This document shows, piece by piece, positions 23,401 to 33,039 of a stretch of 64,000 nucleotides of DNA. A model generated the notes under the pieces. It had not been told where the DNA came from, made no database searches, and worked only from the letters and a program-made list of their open reading frames with translations. Numbering within the stretch: position 1 is the first letter of the stretch; each line of letters begins with the position of its first letter. The position numbers and the translations under genes are program-made. The DNA lies in NCBI GenBank assembly GCA_948144175.1, contig CANXME010002281.1:234501-298500 (forward strand). The letters are read 5' to 3'. Source of the stretch: Closterium sp. NIES-65. Taxonomy: Eukaryota; Streptophyta; Zygnematophyceae; Desmidiales; Closteriaceae.

Positions 23401-25947
23401 ATGCACAGCACACACTTCACCTGCACTGGCACGTGGTGGTGTCAGTATATGAAGATGGATTTTTCGCCAAGGTAGGCTGAATGGCATGGCACGCACACAC
23501 GATTGAAGAGCATGCACACACACACGATTGAAGAGCATGCACACTCACAATTGAAGAGCATGCACACTCACAATTGAAGAGCAGGTGTGTTTCCTCTCTT
23601 CCCCACCACTCTCCCCCCTGCCCCATCTGCTGCCATCAGCTGAGCATCATCAACCGGGGCAACAACAGTGTGTCTGACTGGGTAGCACTCATCGCCCTCC
23701 CTTCCATCGCCAACACCTCTACCATCTACTCATTCGGATACGCCAATGTGTCTGGTACGACCCTTTCTTTGAGACACTCTTGTCTTTGAGGCCCTCCCGT
23801 TGAGGCTCAAGGCCTAGCCTATGCTGCGTAGGGCTGTGTGCACCAGTGTCTGACTGGGTAGCACTCATCACGCCCCCTTCCATCGCCAACACCTCTGCCA
23901 TCTACTCGTTCGGATACGCCAATGTGTCTGGTATGACCCTCCGATAGACGGTCCGGGGTTTGGGCAGTTTAGGGTGGTGTGAACTAGCCTCTGACTGGGT
24001 CGCACTCATCACCCTCCCTTCAATTGCCAACACCTCTGCCATCTACTCGTTTGGATACGCCAATGCCTTGGGTACGGCCCTTTGTTTAAGGTGCCGTCTA
24101 GGGTGGGTGCATCAGTCTCTCACTGTGTCTCATCGCCCTCCCTTCCATCGCCAACAACTCTGCCATCTACTCGTTTGGATACGCCAATGCCTCGGGTACG
24201 ACCCTCTGTCAACATCTCTGGTACCACCCTTGGAGAAAATACCTTGGGTCTTCATGTTTCCGGATTTCCTATTGGTGTTTGGTTTGTCATCAGCCTTTGT
24301 CTCTCCCTTTCTCACCAGTCCCACTGCTCTCCTCGCTTCTCTCCCACCCTTTCTCTCTGCTCTCTCCTCGCTTCTCTCCCACCCTGTGCCATTGAAACGA
24401 GGTGACTTTTGAGTCAACTCAAAAGTCGCTTCATTTCCTATTTGTGTTCAGTTTCTCATCAGCCTTTGTCCCTCCCTTTCTCACTTCTCTCCTCGCTTCT
24501 CTCCCACCCTTTCTCTCTGTTCTGCTCTGTTCTCCCTTCCCTCCCTTTCGCTCTCCTCTCCTCCCTTCTCTTCCTTCCGTTCGCTCTGCTTTGCTCCTTT
24601 CTCTCCCTCCCTTTCTCTCCGCCTTGCCTTGGTCTGCCATTTGATTTTCCCCAGCCACGTCCTGCCTCCCCTACGGCTTCACAGGCAGCACAGCTGGCTG
24701 GAAGGCACGCCTCATCCCCTCAAGGCACATCTCTTTTCCACCCCTCCTCACTATCCAACCACCTCCCGCGTGCTATACGGCTGCACAGGCAGCAACAGCT
24801 GGCTGGAAGGCACACCGTCTCCCCCTTTCCCCCTCCCCCACCTTTTTCCCCTCCCCCTTCCTCCCTCCCCCCCTCCCCCCCTCCAGCCACGTCCCGCGTG
24901 CTCTACGGCTTCACAGGCAGCAACAGCTGGCTGCTAAAGACGCTGCCGCTAGAGGCACGCGGCATCCCCTCAAAGCGCCTCTGCCCCCCCTGCTTTGCCC
25001 CTTCTCTTTCCCCGCCCCCCTCCAGCCACGTCCCGCATGCTCTACGGCTTCACAGGCAGCAACAGCTGGCTGGAGGGAACACCGTCTCCCTTCAAGGGGA
25101 AGAGCTTTGGCAACGTGCAGAGCATTTTCAAGGTGTGCAGTGGTTTGCCTGTCTGATCAGCTGTGGCTGAGCAGTAAAGAGGGCTGTAGCAGGGGAATAA
25201 GGTAGGCTGTAGCAGCACTGCCTGACCTCAAGGCGAAGAGCTTTGGCAACGTGCAGAGCGTTTTCAAGGTGGGCTGTGGCTAGTGTGGTGGGCTGTGGCT
25301 AGTGTGGTGGGCTGTGGCTAGTTTGTCTCTCATGCCCTACCTAATCTCCCTCCCTTCTCTTGGCAGTTCGCTCTGCTCCCAGGGTTCAACCTCACAACAG
25401 CCGACGGGAAAAACGTCTTCCCCTCCCTCCTCTCCTTCGACGGCCACCCCTGCTCCATACCAGACCACTTCCCAGTCCGCCAAGCTGCAAAAATGCCCCA
25501 TCCCTTCATCCCCTCCCCTTTGCCCCCATCCCCCTCCCTTCTCCTTGCAGTTTGGTCTCGTCCCAGGTCTCAGCCTCACAGCAGCTGACGGGAAAAGCCT
25601 CTTCCCCTCCCTCCTCTCCTTCGACGGTTACCCTTGTTCCGTGCTCCCACTCTTCCCTCTCTCCTGACCCTCATTCTTTCCTCCCTCTCTTCCTTCCGTC
25701 TTACTCTCTTCCCTCTCTCCTTGCTTTGCAGTTCGCTCTGCTCCCAGGGTTCAACCTCACAGCAGCTGACGGAAAGCACCTCTTCCCCTCACTCCTCTCC
25801 TTCGACGGCTATCCTTGCTCCATGCCAGATCACTTCCCGCTCCTCCCTCCGCCTCAGCCGCCCTCCACGGCCATCCCAACGCGATACATCGCTGTCATTG
25901 TGGCCGTGCTGCTCGCTGCTGTGCTCATGCTCGGCGTGCGCTTTTAG
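11437..25947 (+). CDS. COBRA-like protein, COBL7-10 type, GPI-anchored
   Basis: Modelled exons: 11437-11860, 12117-12357, 12980-13077, 13822-13995, 15694-15746, 16808-17029, 18265-18534, 21534-21686, 22207-22663, 22947-23116, 23640-23754, 25026-25132, 25732-25947. All phases agree and the total is 2700 bases, or 899 aa. Features in order: signal peptide (LAFVTLLLMSVTSTLAQ); Pro/Ala-rich linker; N-terminal domain found only in COBL7-10-type proteins (WNGSVKPYGFKSKIELLNTG, FGTEFGAA); a CC motif and Pro linker; the COBRA domain (SWRWTQNE, GAQATQQGNC, VRLSCCKNGS, the family CCVS motif, HLHWHV); and a C-terminal hydrophobic tail (YIAVIVAVLLAAVLMLGVRF) typical of a GPI signal, ending in TAG. Family members act at the plasma membrane/wall in cellulose organisation. 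The start is chosen for proximity to the signal peptide; the frame is open to 11032. Nearly every exon has partial tandem copies. Confidence 0.88.
12430..12560 (+). repeat. Donor-side copy of COBRA-like exon 2
   Basis: It repeats the second half of exon 12117-12357 (VTVTYVIESII, then WNGTVKPYGFKSKIELLNTG) and ends at the same aagag/gtcag donor. Changes relative to the intact exon are few and largely conservative. It lies downstream of the intact exon and lacks its Pro-rich acceptor-side part. Confidence 0.8.
12730..12905 (+). repeat. Acceptor-side copies of exon 3
   Basis: Two sequences (DQVGLLEVRMDFTCNEL at about 12735-12785 and DLVGWEVRVEFTCNELI at 12846-12900) precede the intact exon 12980-13077 and diverge before its LLGNTQVEFELPY end. 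Confidence 0.75.
13245..13320 (+). repeat. Donor-side copy of exon 3
   Basis: It repeats DLITLLGNTQVEFELPYP downstream of the intact exon 12980-13077 and ends near a ctggtgggtagg donor-like site. Confidence 0.75.
13424..13447. promoter_or_regulatory. Perfect 24-bp palindrome (GAGTCGACTC centre)
   Basis: The core is TTTTTGAGTCGACTCAAAAA with matching GG/CC ends. It is in intron 3 of the COBRA-like gene. The centre differs from the 10771 copy at two complementary positions, so symmetry is kept. A one-mismatch relative lies at 13181-13198. Confidence 0.55.
13556..13775 (+). repeat. Acceptor-side copies of exon 4
   Basis: Two copies (GSSLLFSSIDEQ at about 13558 and GSAPLFSSSDNQSDRLITTL at about 13696) each follow a ccacag acceptor and precede the intact exon 13822-13995. 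Both diverge before its second half. The spacers repeat a ctcacattacctgcctcttttccccatt-like segment. Confidence 0.8.
13996..15345 (+). repeat. 79-bp tandem array, about 17 units, exon-4 end plus palindrome
   Basis: Each unit holds the last about 34 bases of exon 4 (encoding ALPRTLYLTTP), the gtgggtggg donor, the palindrome TTTTGAGACGTCTCAAAA, and a pyrimidine-rich stretch ending tcacaag. So each unit carries an acceptor-like site, a mini-exon and a donor. Units differ at a few scattered positions. The array lies immediately downstream of the intact exon in intron 4. Confidence 0.95.
15790..15836 (+). repeat. Donor-side copy of exon 5 without donor
   Basis: It repeats the exon 15694-15746 segment (ccgccctca.ttcc..tctcccaacaagattcag), but the donor is changed to ttgaat, so it could not be spliced there. 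The 40-bp array begins at its end. Confidence 0.7.
15837..16616. repeat. 40-bp minisatellite, about 19.5 units, each with CACGTG
   Basis: The unit joins CATAGAAGGGCACCTGTTTA and TCCCTGACAGCACGTGAATG. The only common variant is GTGGATG for GTGAATG. Every unit carries the palindromic E/G-box core CACGTG preceded by a gacag acceptor-like string. Intron 5 of the COBRA-like gene. Confidence 0.95.
17139..17202. promoter_or_regulatory. Two adjacent palindromes in intron 6
   Basis: 17139-17158 is CTTTTGAGACGTCTCAAAAG (perfect, 20 bp). 17171-17202 extends the same core to a 32-bp palindrome with AGAAGTG/CACTTCT outer arms and one mismatch. The outer arms differ between the two sites, yet each is self-complementary. 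Confidence 0.6.
17270..17560 (+). repeat. Donor-side copies of exon 6
   Basis: Repeated CAATCTGCAG..GACAAGCTTGTTGGGCC units (33 bp, about 2.5 copies) lead into a copy reading NDSWALTWRRTQNE with a gtcc donor-like end. A further degenerate copy lies near 17525-17560. All lie downstream of intact exon 16808-17029 and correspond to its last third. Segments 17075-17125 and 17215-17275 repeat each other (GAGGACGGTTTGGGATTCAA). Confidence 0.75.
17745..18205 (+). repeat. Three acceptor-side copies of exon 7
   Basis: Copies at about 17750-17870, 17900-18005 and 18100-18200 repeat the first half of exon 18265-18534 (GAQATQQGNCQQQSAS..., then ATAHSC). Each follows a ctcag acceptor and diverges after CCCACTCGTGCTC. 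One is disrupted by small indels. Confidence 0.85.
18575..19047 (+). repeat. Three donor-side copies of exon 7
   Basis: Copies near 18578-18703, 18748-18864 and 18925-19044 repeat only the second half (GSESGRDLGATLGVRLSCCK, then RSFPYGDPALA.YQ) and each ends at a gtgggtgg donor. Exon 7 therefore has three truncated copies on each side with opposite truncation. Confidence 0.85.
19079..20863. repeat. 24-bp minisatellite, about 74 near-identical units
   Basis: The unit is CCATCTCAATCACCCTATAC followed by CCCT; one early unit has CTTCTC. Homogeneity over 1.8 kb implies recent expansion or conversion. It is in intron 7. The period is a multiple of three with no stop in any plus frame. One frame encodes (PPSQSPYT)n and is open from the last exon-7 partial copy through to the exon-8 partial copies. 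Confidence 0.97.
21024..21480 (+). repeat. Four acceptor-side copies of exon 8
   Basis: Copies at about 21027, 21169, 21289 and 21409 read GNTSL(A/S)QFRL(R/C)IG and follow atcag or gag sites. The last three share a 120-bp unit with identical spacer (CATGTCACACCATTCATGTG), so this is itself a tandem array leading into intact exon 21534-21686. Confidence 0.85.
21770..22096 (+). repeat. Two donor-side copies of exon 8
   Basis: Copies at about 21777-21887 and 21978-22091 start within the exon (ARQFKAIP.I or ARQFKAIPSI) and end at the same TTCCC(G/A)/gtgagt donor. They lie downstream of intact exon 21534-21686. They have diverged further (LRGRVCSAAV) than the acceptor-side copies. Confidence 0.8.
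23185..23476 (+). repeat. Three donor-side copies of exon 10
   Basis: Copies of the last about 50 bases of exon 22947-23116 (HLHWHVV.VYEDGFVAK) lie near 23190-23240, 23298-23353 and 23420-23472. Each keeps a GCCAAG/gt(g/a)ggc donor. The following spacer (23380-23585) is made of cacacgattgaagagcatg repeats. Confidence 0.8.
23845..24200 (+). repeat. Three donor-side copies of exon 11
   Basis: Copies of SDWVALI.LPSIANTS.IYSF followed by GYAN(V/A)(S/L)G occur near 23848-23932, 23988-24073 and 24115-24198. Each ends at a ggtacgacc- or ggtatgacc-like donor, downstream of intact exon 23640-23754. Confidence 0.85.
24405..24428. promoter_or_regulatory. Dispersed palindrome, centre mismatch
   Basis: Arms GACTTTTGAGT and ACTCAAAAGTC are exactly complementary around a CA centre. 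Intron 11 of the COBRA-like gene. Confidence 0.5.
24650..24990 (+). repeat. Three acceptor-side copies of exon 12
   Basis: Copies of (T)SRVLYGFTGSNSWL follow cccagccacg or ccagccacg acceptors near 24651, 24762 and 24890 and precede intact exon 25026-25132. None contains the exon's KGKSFGNVQSIFK end. Confidence 0.8.
25226..25272 (+). repeat. Donor-side copy of exon 12
   Basis: It repeats KSFGNVQS.FK and the AAG/gtgggc donor downstream of intact exon 25026-25132. A short GGTGGGCTGTGGCTAGTGT repeat follows (25267-25325). Confidence 0.8.
25369..25645 (+). repeat. Two acceptor-side copies of terminal exon 13
   Basis: Copies at 25369 and 25551 (FALLPGFNLTTADGK and FGLVPGLSLTAADGK) each follow a gcag acceptor and run through PSLLSFDG. 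They then diverge before the GPI-signal part that only exon 25732-25947 retains in frame. Confidence 0.85.
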
Positions 25948-25974
25948 GACATCTCTTCATGTATACACCACTGC

Positions 25975-26580
25975 ATTGCATTCCCCTCCGCCTCAGCCGC
26001 CCGCCACGGCCATTCCCCTGCGATACATTGCTGTGATTGTCACTGTGCTGCTCGCTGCTGTGCTCATGTTTGGTGTGCTGTGCTCATGTTTGGTGTGCTG
26101 TGCTCATGTTTGGTGTGCTGTGCTCATGTTTGGTGTGCTGTGCTCATGTTTGGTGTGCTGTGCTCATGTTTGGTGTGCTGTGCTCGTGTTTGGTGTGCTG
26201 TGCTCGTGTTTGGTGTGCTGTGCTCGTGTTTGGTGTGCTGTGCTCGTGTTTGGTGTGCTGTGCTCGTGTTTGGTGTGCTGTGCTCGTGTTTGGTGTGCTG
26301 TGCTCATGTTTGGTGTGCTGTGCTCGTGTTTGGTGTGCTGTGCTCATGTTTGGTGTGCTGTGCTCATGTTTGGTGTGCTGTGCTCATGTTTGGTGTGCTG
26401 TGCTCATGTTTGGTGTGGTGTGCGCTTCTAGATGACTCGCTTATGCATGGATCTCTAAGCCGCCCGTCACATTTGCACCCTCCACAGCCACCCTCCTCAG
26501 CACTTCCCTTCCCCTGCGATACATTGCTGTGATTGTCGCGGTGCTGCTCGCTGCTGTGCTCATGTTGGGTGAGCACCTGT
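25975..26580 (+). repeat. Extra copies of the GPI-signal segment and a 20-bp array
   Basis: After the stop codon, the exon segment encoding RYIAVIV.VLLAAVLM recurs near 26020 and near 26517. The first copy runs into about 18 units of TGCTCATGTTTGGTGTGCTG (26060-26420; CTCGTG variants in the middle), derived from the AVLMFGV codons. All lie in the 3' region downstream of the stop at 25947. Confidence 0.9.
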
Positions 26581-26977
26581 AGACTGTCAGGCTCAGATAG
26601 CACAGGTAACTTCCACTCGCAGGCACTGCTACAGCCTCCCCTCCTCCTCCCTCCACCTCAGCCTCGCCACTGCCATCACTGTGCTGCTTTCCTGTGCTCA
26701 TGTTAGTCTGTGTCCATAGAATAAGAGATTAGAACAATGGCACTCATACATCTGAGAAAATATGTTTATTTCCACTACAGGATTGTATTCTACACTCCCC
26801 CAGGAAACTGCTGTTAGACCCTACCAGAGAACTACTACCAAGTCACCAACATCCCCACCATCCTATCAACTACACCCACATTTCCAAGTTACCACGATTG
26901 TAACCTATTTCATCTACTACTAACGTCCAGAGCTGGTCAATTCATCGACTCACTTTGGGCTATGAAATTCAAAAGGT
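26581..26977. other. Space between convergent genes
   Basis: No coding sequence is supported. It should contain the 3' UTRs of the COBRA-like gene (+) and the oxidase (-). AATAAA-like strings were not securely identified on either strand. Confidence 0.4.
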
Positions 26978-27576
26978 CTACTTCTTGATGACCAGAGGTC
27001 GCATCATGTCGTTATCCTCGTGGTCGAGAATGTGGCAGTGCCACACGTAGCCAGGGCCAGTGGTCGGGTCAAACTCGAACGGCATCATGTCCTGGACACA
27101 AGCAGGAGGGCAACAATAGAAAAGATAAGTTGACATAAACTCTTGTTAGTGGGACTGTGGGCCCGTTTTGGTGCACTATCTGGTGTTTGAAGTGCGATGG
27201 ACGAAACGACAAAACTCACACATCGGAATGATGGGTGTTTCACAGCATACCTGGCGCTTGAATGTGAGAATGAGCTTCAAAACTTCCCCAGGATAGGCCA
27301 GGGTGGTGTCCTTCCAGCCCCTCTCATGGTAGCCAACCAGCACCCGGTTACCAGTGTAACAGCTTGGCTTTGTTTTGTCCGTAAATGAGCAACGGCCAGC
27401 CTGGTAACCAGCCACATCGAACGGGCGGCGCCAGGCAGGGCGGTGTTGTACAAGATGAACATGCATCGGATGCGCATCAGCTGATAGGTTGATCAAGTAC
27501 CAGGCCTCAGTATCACCCTGCAAAGATTAAGAAGGCCAGAAAAGGTGCACAATTAGAAAAGAAAGAAAAAATAAGA

Positions 27577-27642
<66 letters not shown>

Positions 27643-30432
27643 AAGGAGCAGAAGTGTAGGCATACCAAGCCACAGTTATTTATCATCATGCCAATAAAAC
27701 TAACTGAAGAGATGCAATGTACCTGCTTTGGGGTCTCGGTAACAGGGTCCATGTACGACTTGCCATCGATTGTAACACGAATGGGCAGGTTCGTCGCACG
27801 ATCCATGATCTCCACGAGCGTGGCGTATCGCTCTCTGTTCACCGCGGGCACCTGGGGCATCCACTGCGTTCAGCGAAGAACATGCGAAAGAGGAAACAAG
27901 ATCAGACGCCCATCTCGACATAGTCAGAGACCGCTCGTTGGTCAGTTAGGCAAGAGGGTAACGACATTCTGCGATTGGACACCGAAAGGTTGAAGGGTCG
28001 CGGAGTAATGCTTTTCGGGATGGCGAGGGTGGAAATTCATTATGGATTTGCTTTCTTTTAGATCAATGCGAATAAAAATAAGCGTGAACTTACGCTGATC
28101 TTCTTGGGAATAACTGGGGACGGGATGCGCTTCCTGTTCAAAATGTTGATGCGCATCACCACGCCCGTTTCCGCAGTCACGGGCTGGCCCGCGGGGAAGG
28201 GCGCGCGGGCGTCGTTCGTTACAATCACGTCCTTGCAGTCCGACGGGACAAGCGAAAAGTCGACGAGGAGATCCACGCGCTCGCCGGGGGCCAGAAGCAC
28301 CTCGGTGCGGCGCACAGGGCGGACGAGATACCCGCCATCGGTGCCGATCTAAGGATGATGGGACGGAAAAGGGGGGGAGGGACAGGGGAAGGAGGAGGAT
28401 GCGGACTCGAGAGGAGAGGGGGGCAAAAGAGGCGTGAAGCACTGCCGCGGCGAGTGCGCTCGTCGCCGACAACGAATATACTCTACTCGCCACGTATGTC
28501 CGGGTTGCAAAAGGGAACCGCGTGTGCAGGGGAAGACGGTAGGTCACTTTAATGTAACCCGAGGTTTAAGGTTCAGCTTGCCAGGAGATGCCAGGGATTT
28601 TCCGCTCACCTGGATGACGGACATCGCGGCGCCCTGGATGGGCGGAATGAAGTTGGGGTAATTGGCGCGCGCGGCGCACACCCACTTGAGGTTGAACACG
28701 CGCGCATTGGCGGCGTTGAGCAGGCGCATGCGGTACATTGCGGGGCGCACCCGCATGTACGGCCACACCTGACGAGCAGCAGAAAAGCGCGGGGAAGAAG
28801 GGGACAAGACAAGGAGAGAAATAAGTTTTGAGCTGATTTGCTGAGGCGCCTGCTCATCGCCGTTGTCGGGAAGTGATAAATGTCTGAAAACGCGGCAAGA
28901 CGACGGTTCGATCGGAATGCGACGACGCGTACCGACGATAGTGTTGCCCAGATACTCGGGGTTCAATTTCGGTAGAGGGGAGTTTGAAGTCACCTCACCT
29001 CGGTTGAGTCAGACTCGAAAAGGTCATGCTTACCTTGCCGTTGACGACGATAGTGTTGCCCAGATACTCGGGGTTCCAGTTGGGATGCACGCGCGGCACG
29101 ATTCCGACATTCGGGTAGTTAATCGAACCGTTCGCGAAGAACGTGCGATCCGCAATCGCCAGTGCCACCTCGCGCGCGCCGCTCGGCAACCACCCCAGCT
29201 TGCGCTCGTACCCCTTGGGGTCCTTAATCACGTAGAGCCCGCCGATGCCGGCGACGGTATTAAGGCGCGTCCAGCCGAGAGTGTGGTCGTGGTACCAGAT
29301 CGCAGCGGGGTTTTGCTTGTTGGAGTAGGTGTAGAGACGGGACTTGAACGTGGGCCCCGTTTCGCCGAACTGCGTGAACCACGCTAGTGGGTGGCCGTCG
29401 CCGTCGCTTTGCTGCTCACCGCCGTGACGATGCGGCACTGGGAACACGAACGATGATAGCACATACGTCACGGTTAGAATAGGTGGAGAATAAGGAAGAG
29501 GCGAAGTGCAGCTTGTGAAGTGAGAGAACGGAGGAGCGATTTGCGAAGAAAGCATTGGTAGTAACAACATGCGAGGCCGAAAATCGCGCTTGTTGCTGCT
29601 GCCACAACGAGTCGTCTAAGTGGACATTGTTTGGGGACATACCAACGGGAATGCCACCGAGCTTCGGCTTGGGAATGCCGGGCATGAGAGAGTAGTCTAC
29701 AGTGAACATGTGTTGCCTGTCCAGCAGGCGATTCTCGAAATACACCTGCGACGCGACACGACGGATCAATAAGAAATCACGAAACAGCATTTTGTAGTGG
29801 AGATATCATGTGTTAGCTACAATGCCTGCGAATCATGTAACCAACGCTGTTCGCGACTTACCTTGGTTTCCACGCCACGCTGGGCGACGATGACCGGGCC
29901 GGGGTAGTAGGCGGTCTTCTCGTCCTTACCATACACGTACTGCTTCGTCGCAGGCAGATCGCGATGAAATTTCTGTCGGTAGAAAAAAGACAGACAAACA
30001 AACAAATAAACAGAAATGAGGGAGCGGTTCAGGCGTATGCAACACAGCATATGAAGCGACACGGGAGAAACGGTGGCGCACCGAAGCTGAATGGGCTGCA
30101 TTCGCAATGACGCGTACTACGGGAAACCCACAATGACGCATGGCATAGTAAACGCATTGCGCTTGGTCTGAGCCTTATTCAGTTGTGAACTGACAGTAGC
30201 TAACACTCACCTGGTACTTCTGATACACGCCGATCTTCACCAGCTTCCCCGTCGTTCCGTCGATAACGTCAAGCGGGTTCGTCGCGATGTCGTCCACGAA
30301 CTTGCAAAGCGGCTTGCGCGGGAAGCGGTTCTTGCACCGCGGCCCGGCGGAAGTTGCGGCGGGAGCTACGGCGCCAGAAGCAAGCAGCGCCGCGCTGCAG
30401 AGCAGCGCCACGAAGAGCCACGCCTTCGACAT
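26978..30432 (-). CDS. LPR1-type multicopper oxidase, probably secreted ferroxidase
   Basis: Exons (minus, 5' to 3'): 30211-30432, 29862-29972, 29643-29745, 29034-29437, 28610-28768, 28094-28348, 27723-27851, 27251-27517, 26978-27091. The phases close at 1764 bases, 587 aa, ending in TAG. An N-terminal signal peptide ([20 protein letters not shown]) targets secretion. All four copper motifs are present: [20 protein letters not shown] and [13 protein letters not shown], which supply the trinuclear-centre and type-1 ligands. Length and motif spacing fit the CotA/bilirubin-oxidase/LPR group rather than plant laccases. LPR1 in Arabidopsis is an apoplastic ferroxidase in iron-dependent phosphate sensing; the same role here is inference. 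Introns are short and one holds a (CA)n tract. It has only one visible partial exon copy. Confidence 0.92.
27577..27638. repeat. (CA)n microsatellite
   Basis: About 30 CA dinucleotides in the intron between oxidase exons 27723-27851 and 27251-27517, followed by an A run. Confidence 0.97.
28926..28982 (-). repeat. Donor-side partial copy of oxidase exon 4
   Basis: It repeats PEYLGNTIV(G) from the end of exon 29034-29437, within the following intron, then diverges. It is the only exon-copy event I see in this gene and obeys the same polarity as in the other genes. Confidence 0.75.
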
Positions 30433-32190
30433 GGTTGGGTAACACAACGCGGAAGGTGTTGTCAGGGCCAATAAGAGGAGATCGCGCGTGGTAAAAACTG
30501 TTCCTAGTAATGGCGGCTGGAGGGACAATGCGTGCACGAGAAATTGGGAACTCCACCAACCCTGGGCAATGGACGATCTGCTATGGGGAATGAACCAAGA
30601 GGGGCACTTTATTGACAGCCCAAGCTGCTTTGGAGGTTGAACCAGGTTCGCCACCAGGCGAACGAACCTACTCTGTTGCTCTGTCTAGGAACACTGAGTC
30701 AGACTGTGCGGGGCACGATACAGTACTGGTTCGGCAGGAGAGCTTACCCCAAGCCTCGCGGGCTTGGTGCACCAGGCGGCCAGTCCCAGTCATCGTTCCG
30801 CCAGCCCGATTCGACAAACCCCTCCTTTTCGTCCCCGCTTTTACTGTCCTTCCTCTTCTCCCCCGAAACGCCATGCGCGCACTTAGATACAGTTCTGTCT
30901 CTCCCCATTCCCCGTCGATTCCTTCCCCAAACCCAGACGACGCGAGCAATTGTAAACTGGCTGGTCCAGATGCGATTTTGGTTGGCGTACTGTGCTTGAG
31001 GAAAATGTTTTGGTACTTTCCTCAAACAAACCTTCAATTACCACACGAGGAACGGAAATATCTCTGACTGCAAGGGGTTCTGGTATTGGAACTAAAACCA
31101 GCACAAGGATGACCAGGTGAGTGATTGCGGTGAAATGAAATATATTCACAAGTTGACCAGCGGCTGCAATGCTATCTTCCTCGCTGCGCGGCCTTCCGTG
31201 TTGGGGCATTTGGCCCAGACAAGCCACGGGTTACGGACGGACTAATCTCAACAGACTCCCTCAATAAAATTAAAATCATATTGCTCGTGTTCTCCGGGAC
31301 AGGGGATGTTGGGGTGGAAACATTGAGTGAAACTCCACGGGGTTTTCGGGGTTTGCTAACCTGAAACATCCGCACCAGAACTTGGTGTACACTTCATTTA
31401 CATATCACGAAATAGTGTTGTTGCTGGTCCAAGTCGTAATTTCCAAAGGGTTTGAGTTGGGCCTTGCCAGCAAGACAAGGTCGACCAAAACGCGTGCGGC
31501 CCCGCACGGTCAAAAATCGATCACCTACGCGGAGTCAGCCAGCTAGATAGGAAGAACTGTACGCTACCCCGCCGCCCCGATACGGCCCGATCCGGAGCCG
31601 TAATGCCACACGCAAAACTGAAGGCGACACGAAAACGAAAGCGGCTCCTAAACGCATTTTGATGTCAAAGTATAGAACTTCGTTTGTGTACAAACTACAC
31701 TGAACTTGACAGTGACGTGTCTTACATTGATTGGTTTTCTTTCCCCGCACCCGCATCTCGAGCTGCGGTTGTCTTGCCAAGCCTAACTGATGGCTTGGGT
31801 ATGGCAGGCTTCCTTCCCAGCCTTGGTGCTGTAGCCCGCCAAGCCACCTTGGGTTAGATTTGCGCCTGCGAAACAACAAAGAATCGTGCGCTCACCACAC
31901 GGTTGCATGTCTGGCGCACACGTCTACACAACACACTATCCACTACAAGCATTCGTAGTTGCAACGAACATATCAAAGAAACTGAAAACATTAAAAATAT
32001 ATCCAGCAGGAAGGTTGTAGAGAACACGCATCACTATGTGTAGTGCCAAATTTCCTAATGTTGCTTTGATTGTTGTTGGCCATTTTCTGAAAAGTTGCAG
32101 ATTGCTTTCAGATTTCAAAACTGAGGATATTCTCCTGCATCTTTGAACCTCTGGTCTTCCACGAAAGACTCCACGTATATGTAAAGATAG
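30433..32190. other. Upstream region of the oxidase, no further gene seen
   Basis: Open frames here are short and show no recognisable domain. The oxidase promoter should lie near 30433-30700, but no convincing TATA box or motif cluster can be assigned. Confidence 0.5.
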
Positions 32191-32400
32191 TCCTAGCCTT
32201 AGGAGCCGTGGCAAGAGTGGGAACGTGAGTGACAGGAGATGTTCAAGAGGGAAGAAAGGTTTTCACTAATGAGAAGGATTCAAGATATAGTGCAAAGGAA
32301 GGTGGCAAAAGTGGGGGGTATACCACCAACAAAGAAATCTCGATGATACTACACTTACCAGTATAGTTTGGCATGCAATTACATCTATAAATTGAACATC
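32190..32400. repeat. 210-bp dispersed repeat, copy 1
   Basis: It starts AGCCTTAGGAGCCGTGGCAA and includes GATATAGTGCAAAGGAAGG and CCAACAAAGAAATCT. A second copy in the same orientation lies at 40570-40770, just past the other end of the complete Copia element. Identity is roughly 80% by eye. Confidence 0.8.
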
Positions 32401-32735
32401 CCCCCTTAACTGCATGCAACACTAGTTAGAGTAGGGGCGCTCTACCCGCACTGCTGCAATCACCAAGCAGCAGCTTGAACCACCGTAGTTGAACCCATAT
32501 GGCAAGTGCCCGGTTGCGGTTGAACCCCCGCAACAGGTGACGGTGTACGCGACAAGGGGCGACCACGACCAGAAACGACAGAACGAAACGAAACAAAACG
32601 AGAGAACGAGTGGTATCAGGAGCAAGTGATGCGAGGAGGAGGAAAAAGAAGAGGGAACGGGTGTAGCGGAAGGTAGAGGGGGGACGCGAGAGAAACAAAA
32701 CAAGATACTCTCATCCTCACTCAACCTCGTCCCCT

Positions 32736-32762
32736 CCCCCCCCCCCCCCCCCCCCCCCCCCA
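32736..32762. repeat. C homopolymer, about 26 bases
   Basis: A near-pure run of C about 60 bases before the Copia 5' target duplication. It is likely to be length-uncertain in sequencing. Confidence 0.9.
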
Positions 32763-33039
32763 GGCAACAAGTGCTGCAGGGAGAGAGGAAGCGAGAGGGG
32801 AGAAACGGGCTGCTGACTGTGTCAAACTCATATGCTATAGTCTGTGTAGGTTGTAGTGGGGTAGACAATATGGGGTACAACACTTCTAGGTTTTCCTACT
32901 TGTACCCACCTGCTTGCTAGTTCATTCATTCCTCATTTCTTCACATGGTATAAAGCAAGTTCCTTAGTGGGAACGCTTCCTTGGGCCCACCACTGAAAAT
33001 TTCCTTTCTGACCGGAGCGCCAGTCGCTCCTGCCCGAGG

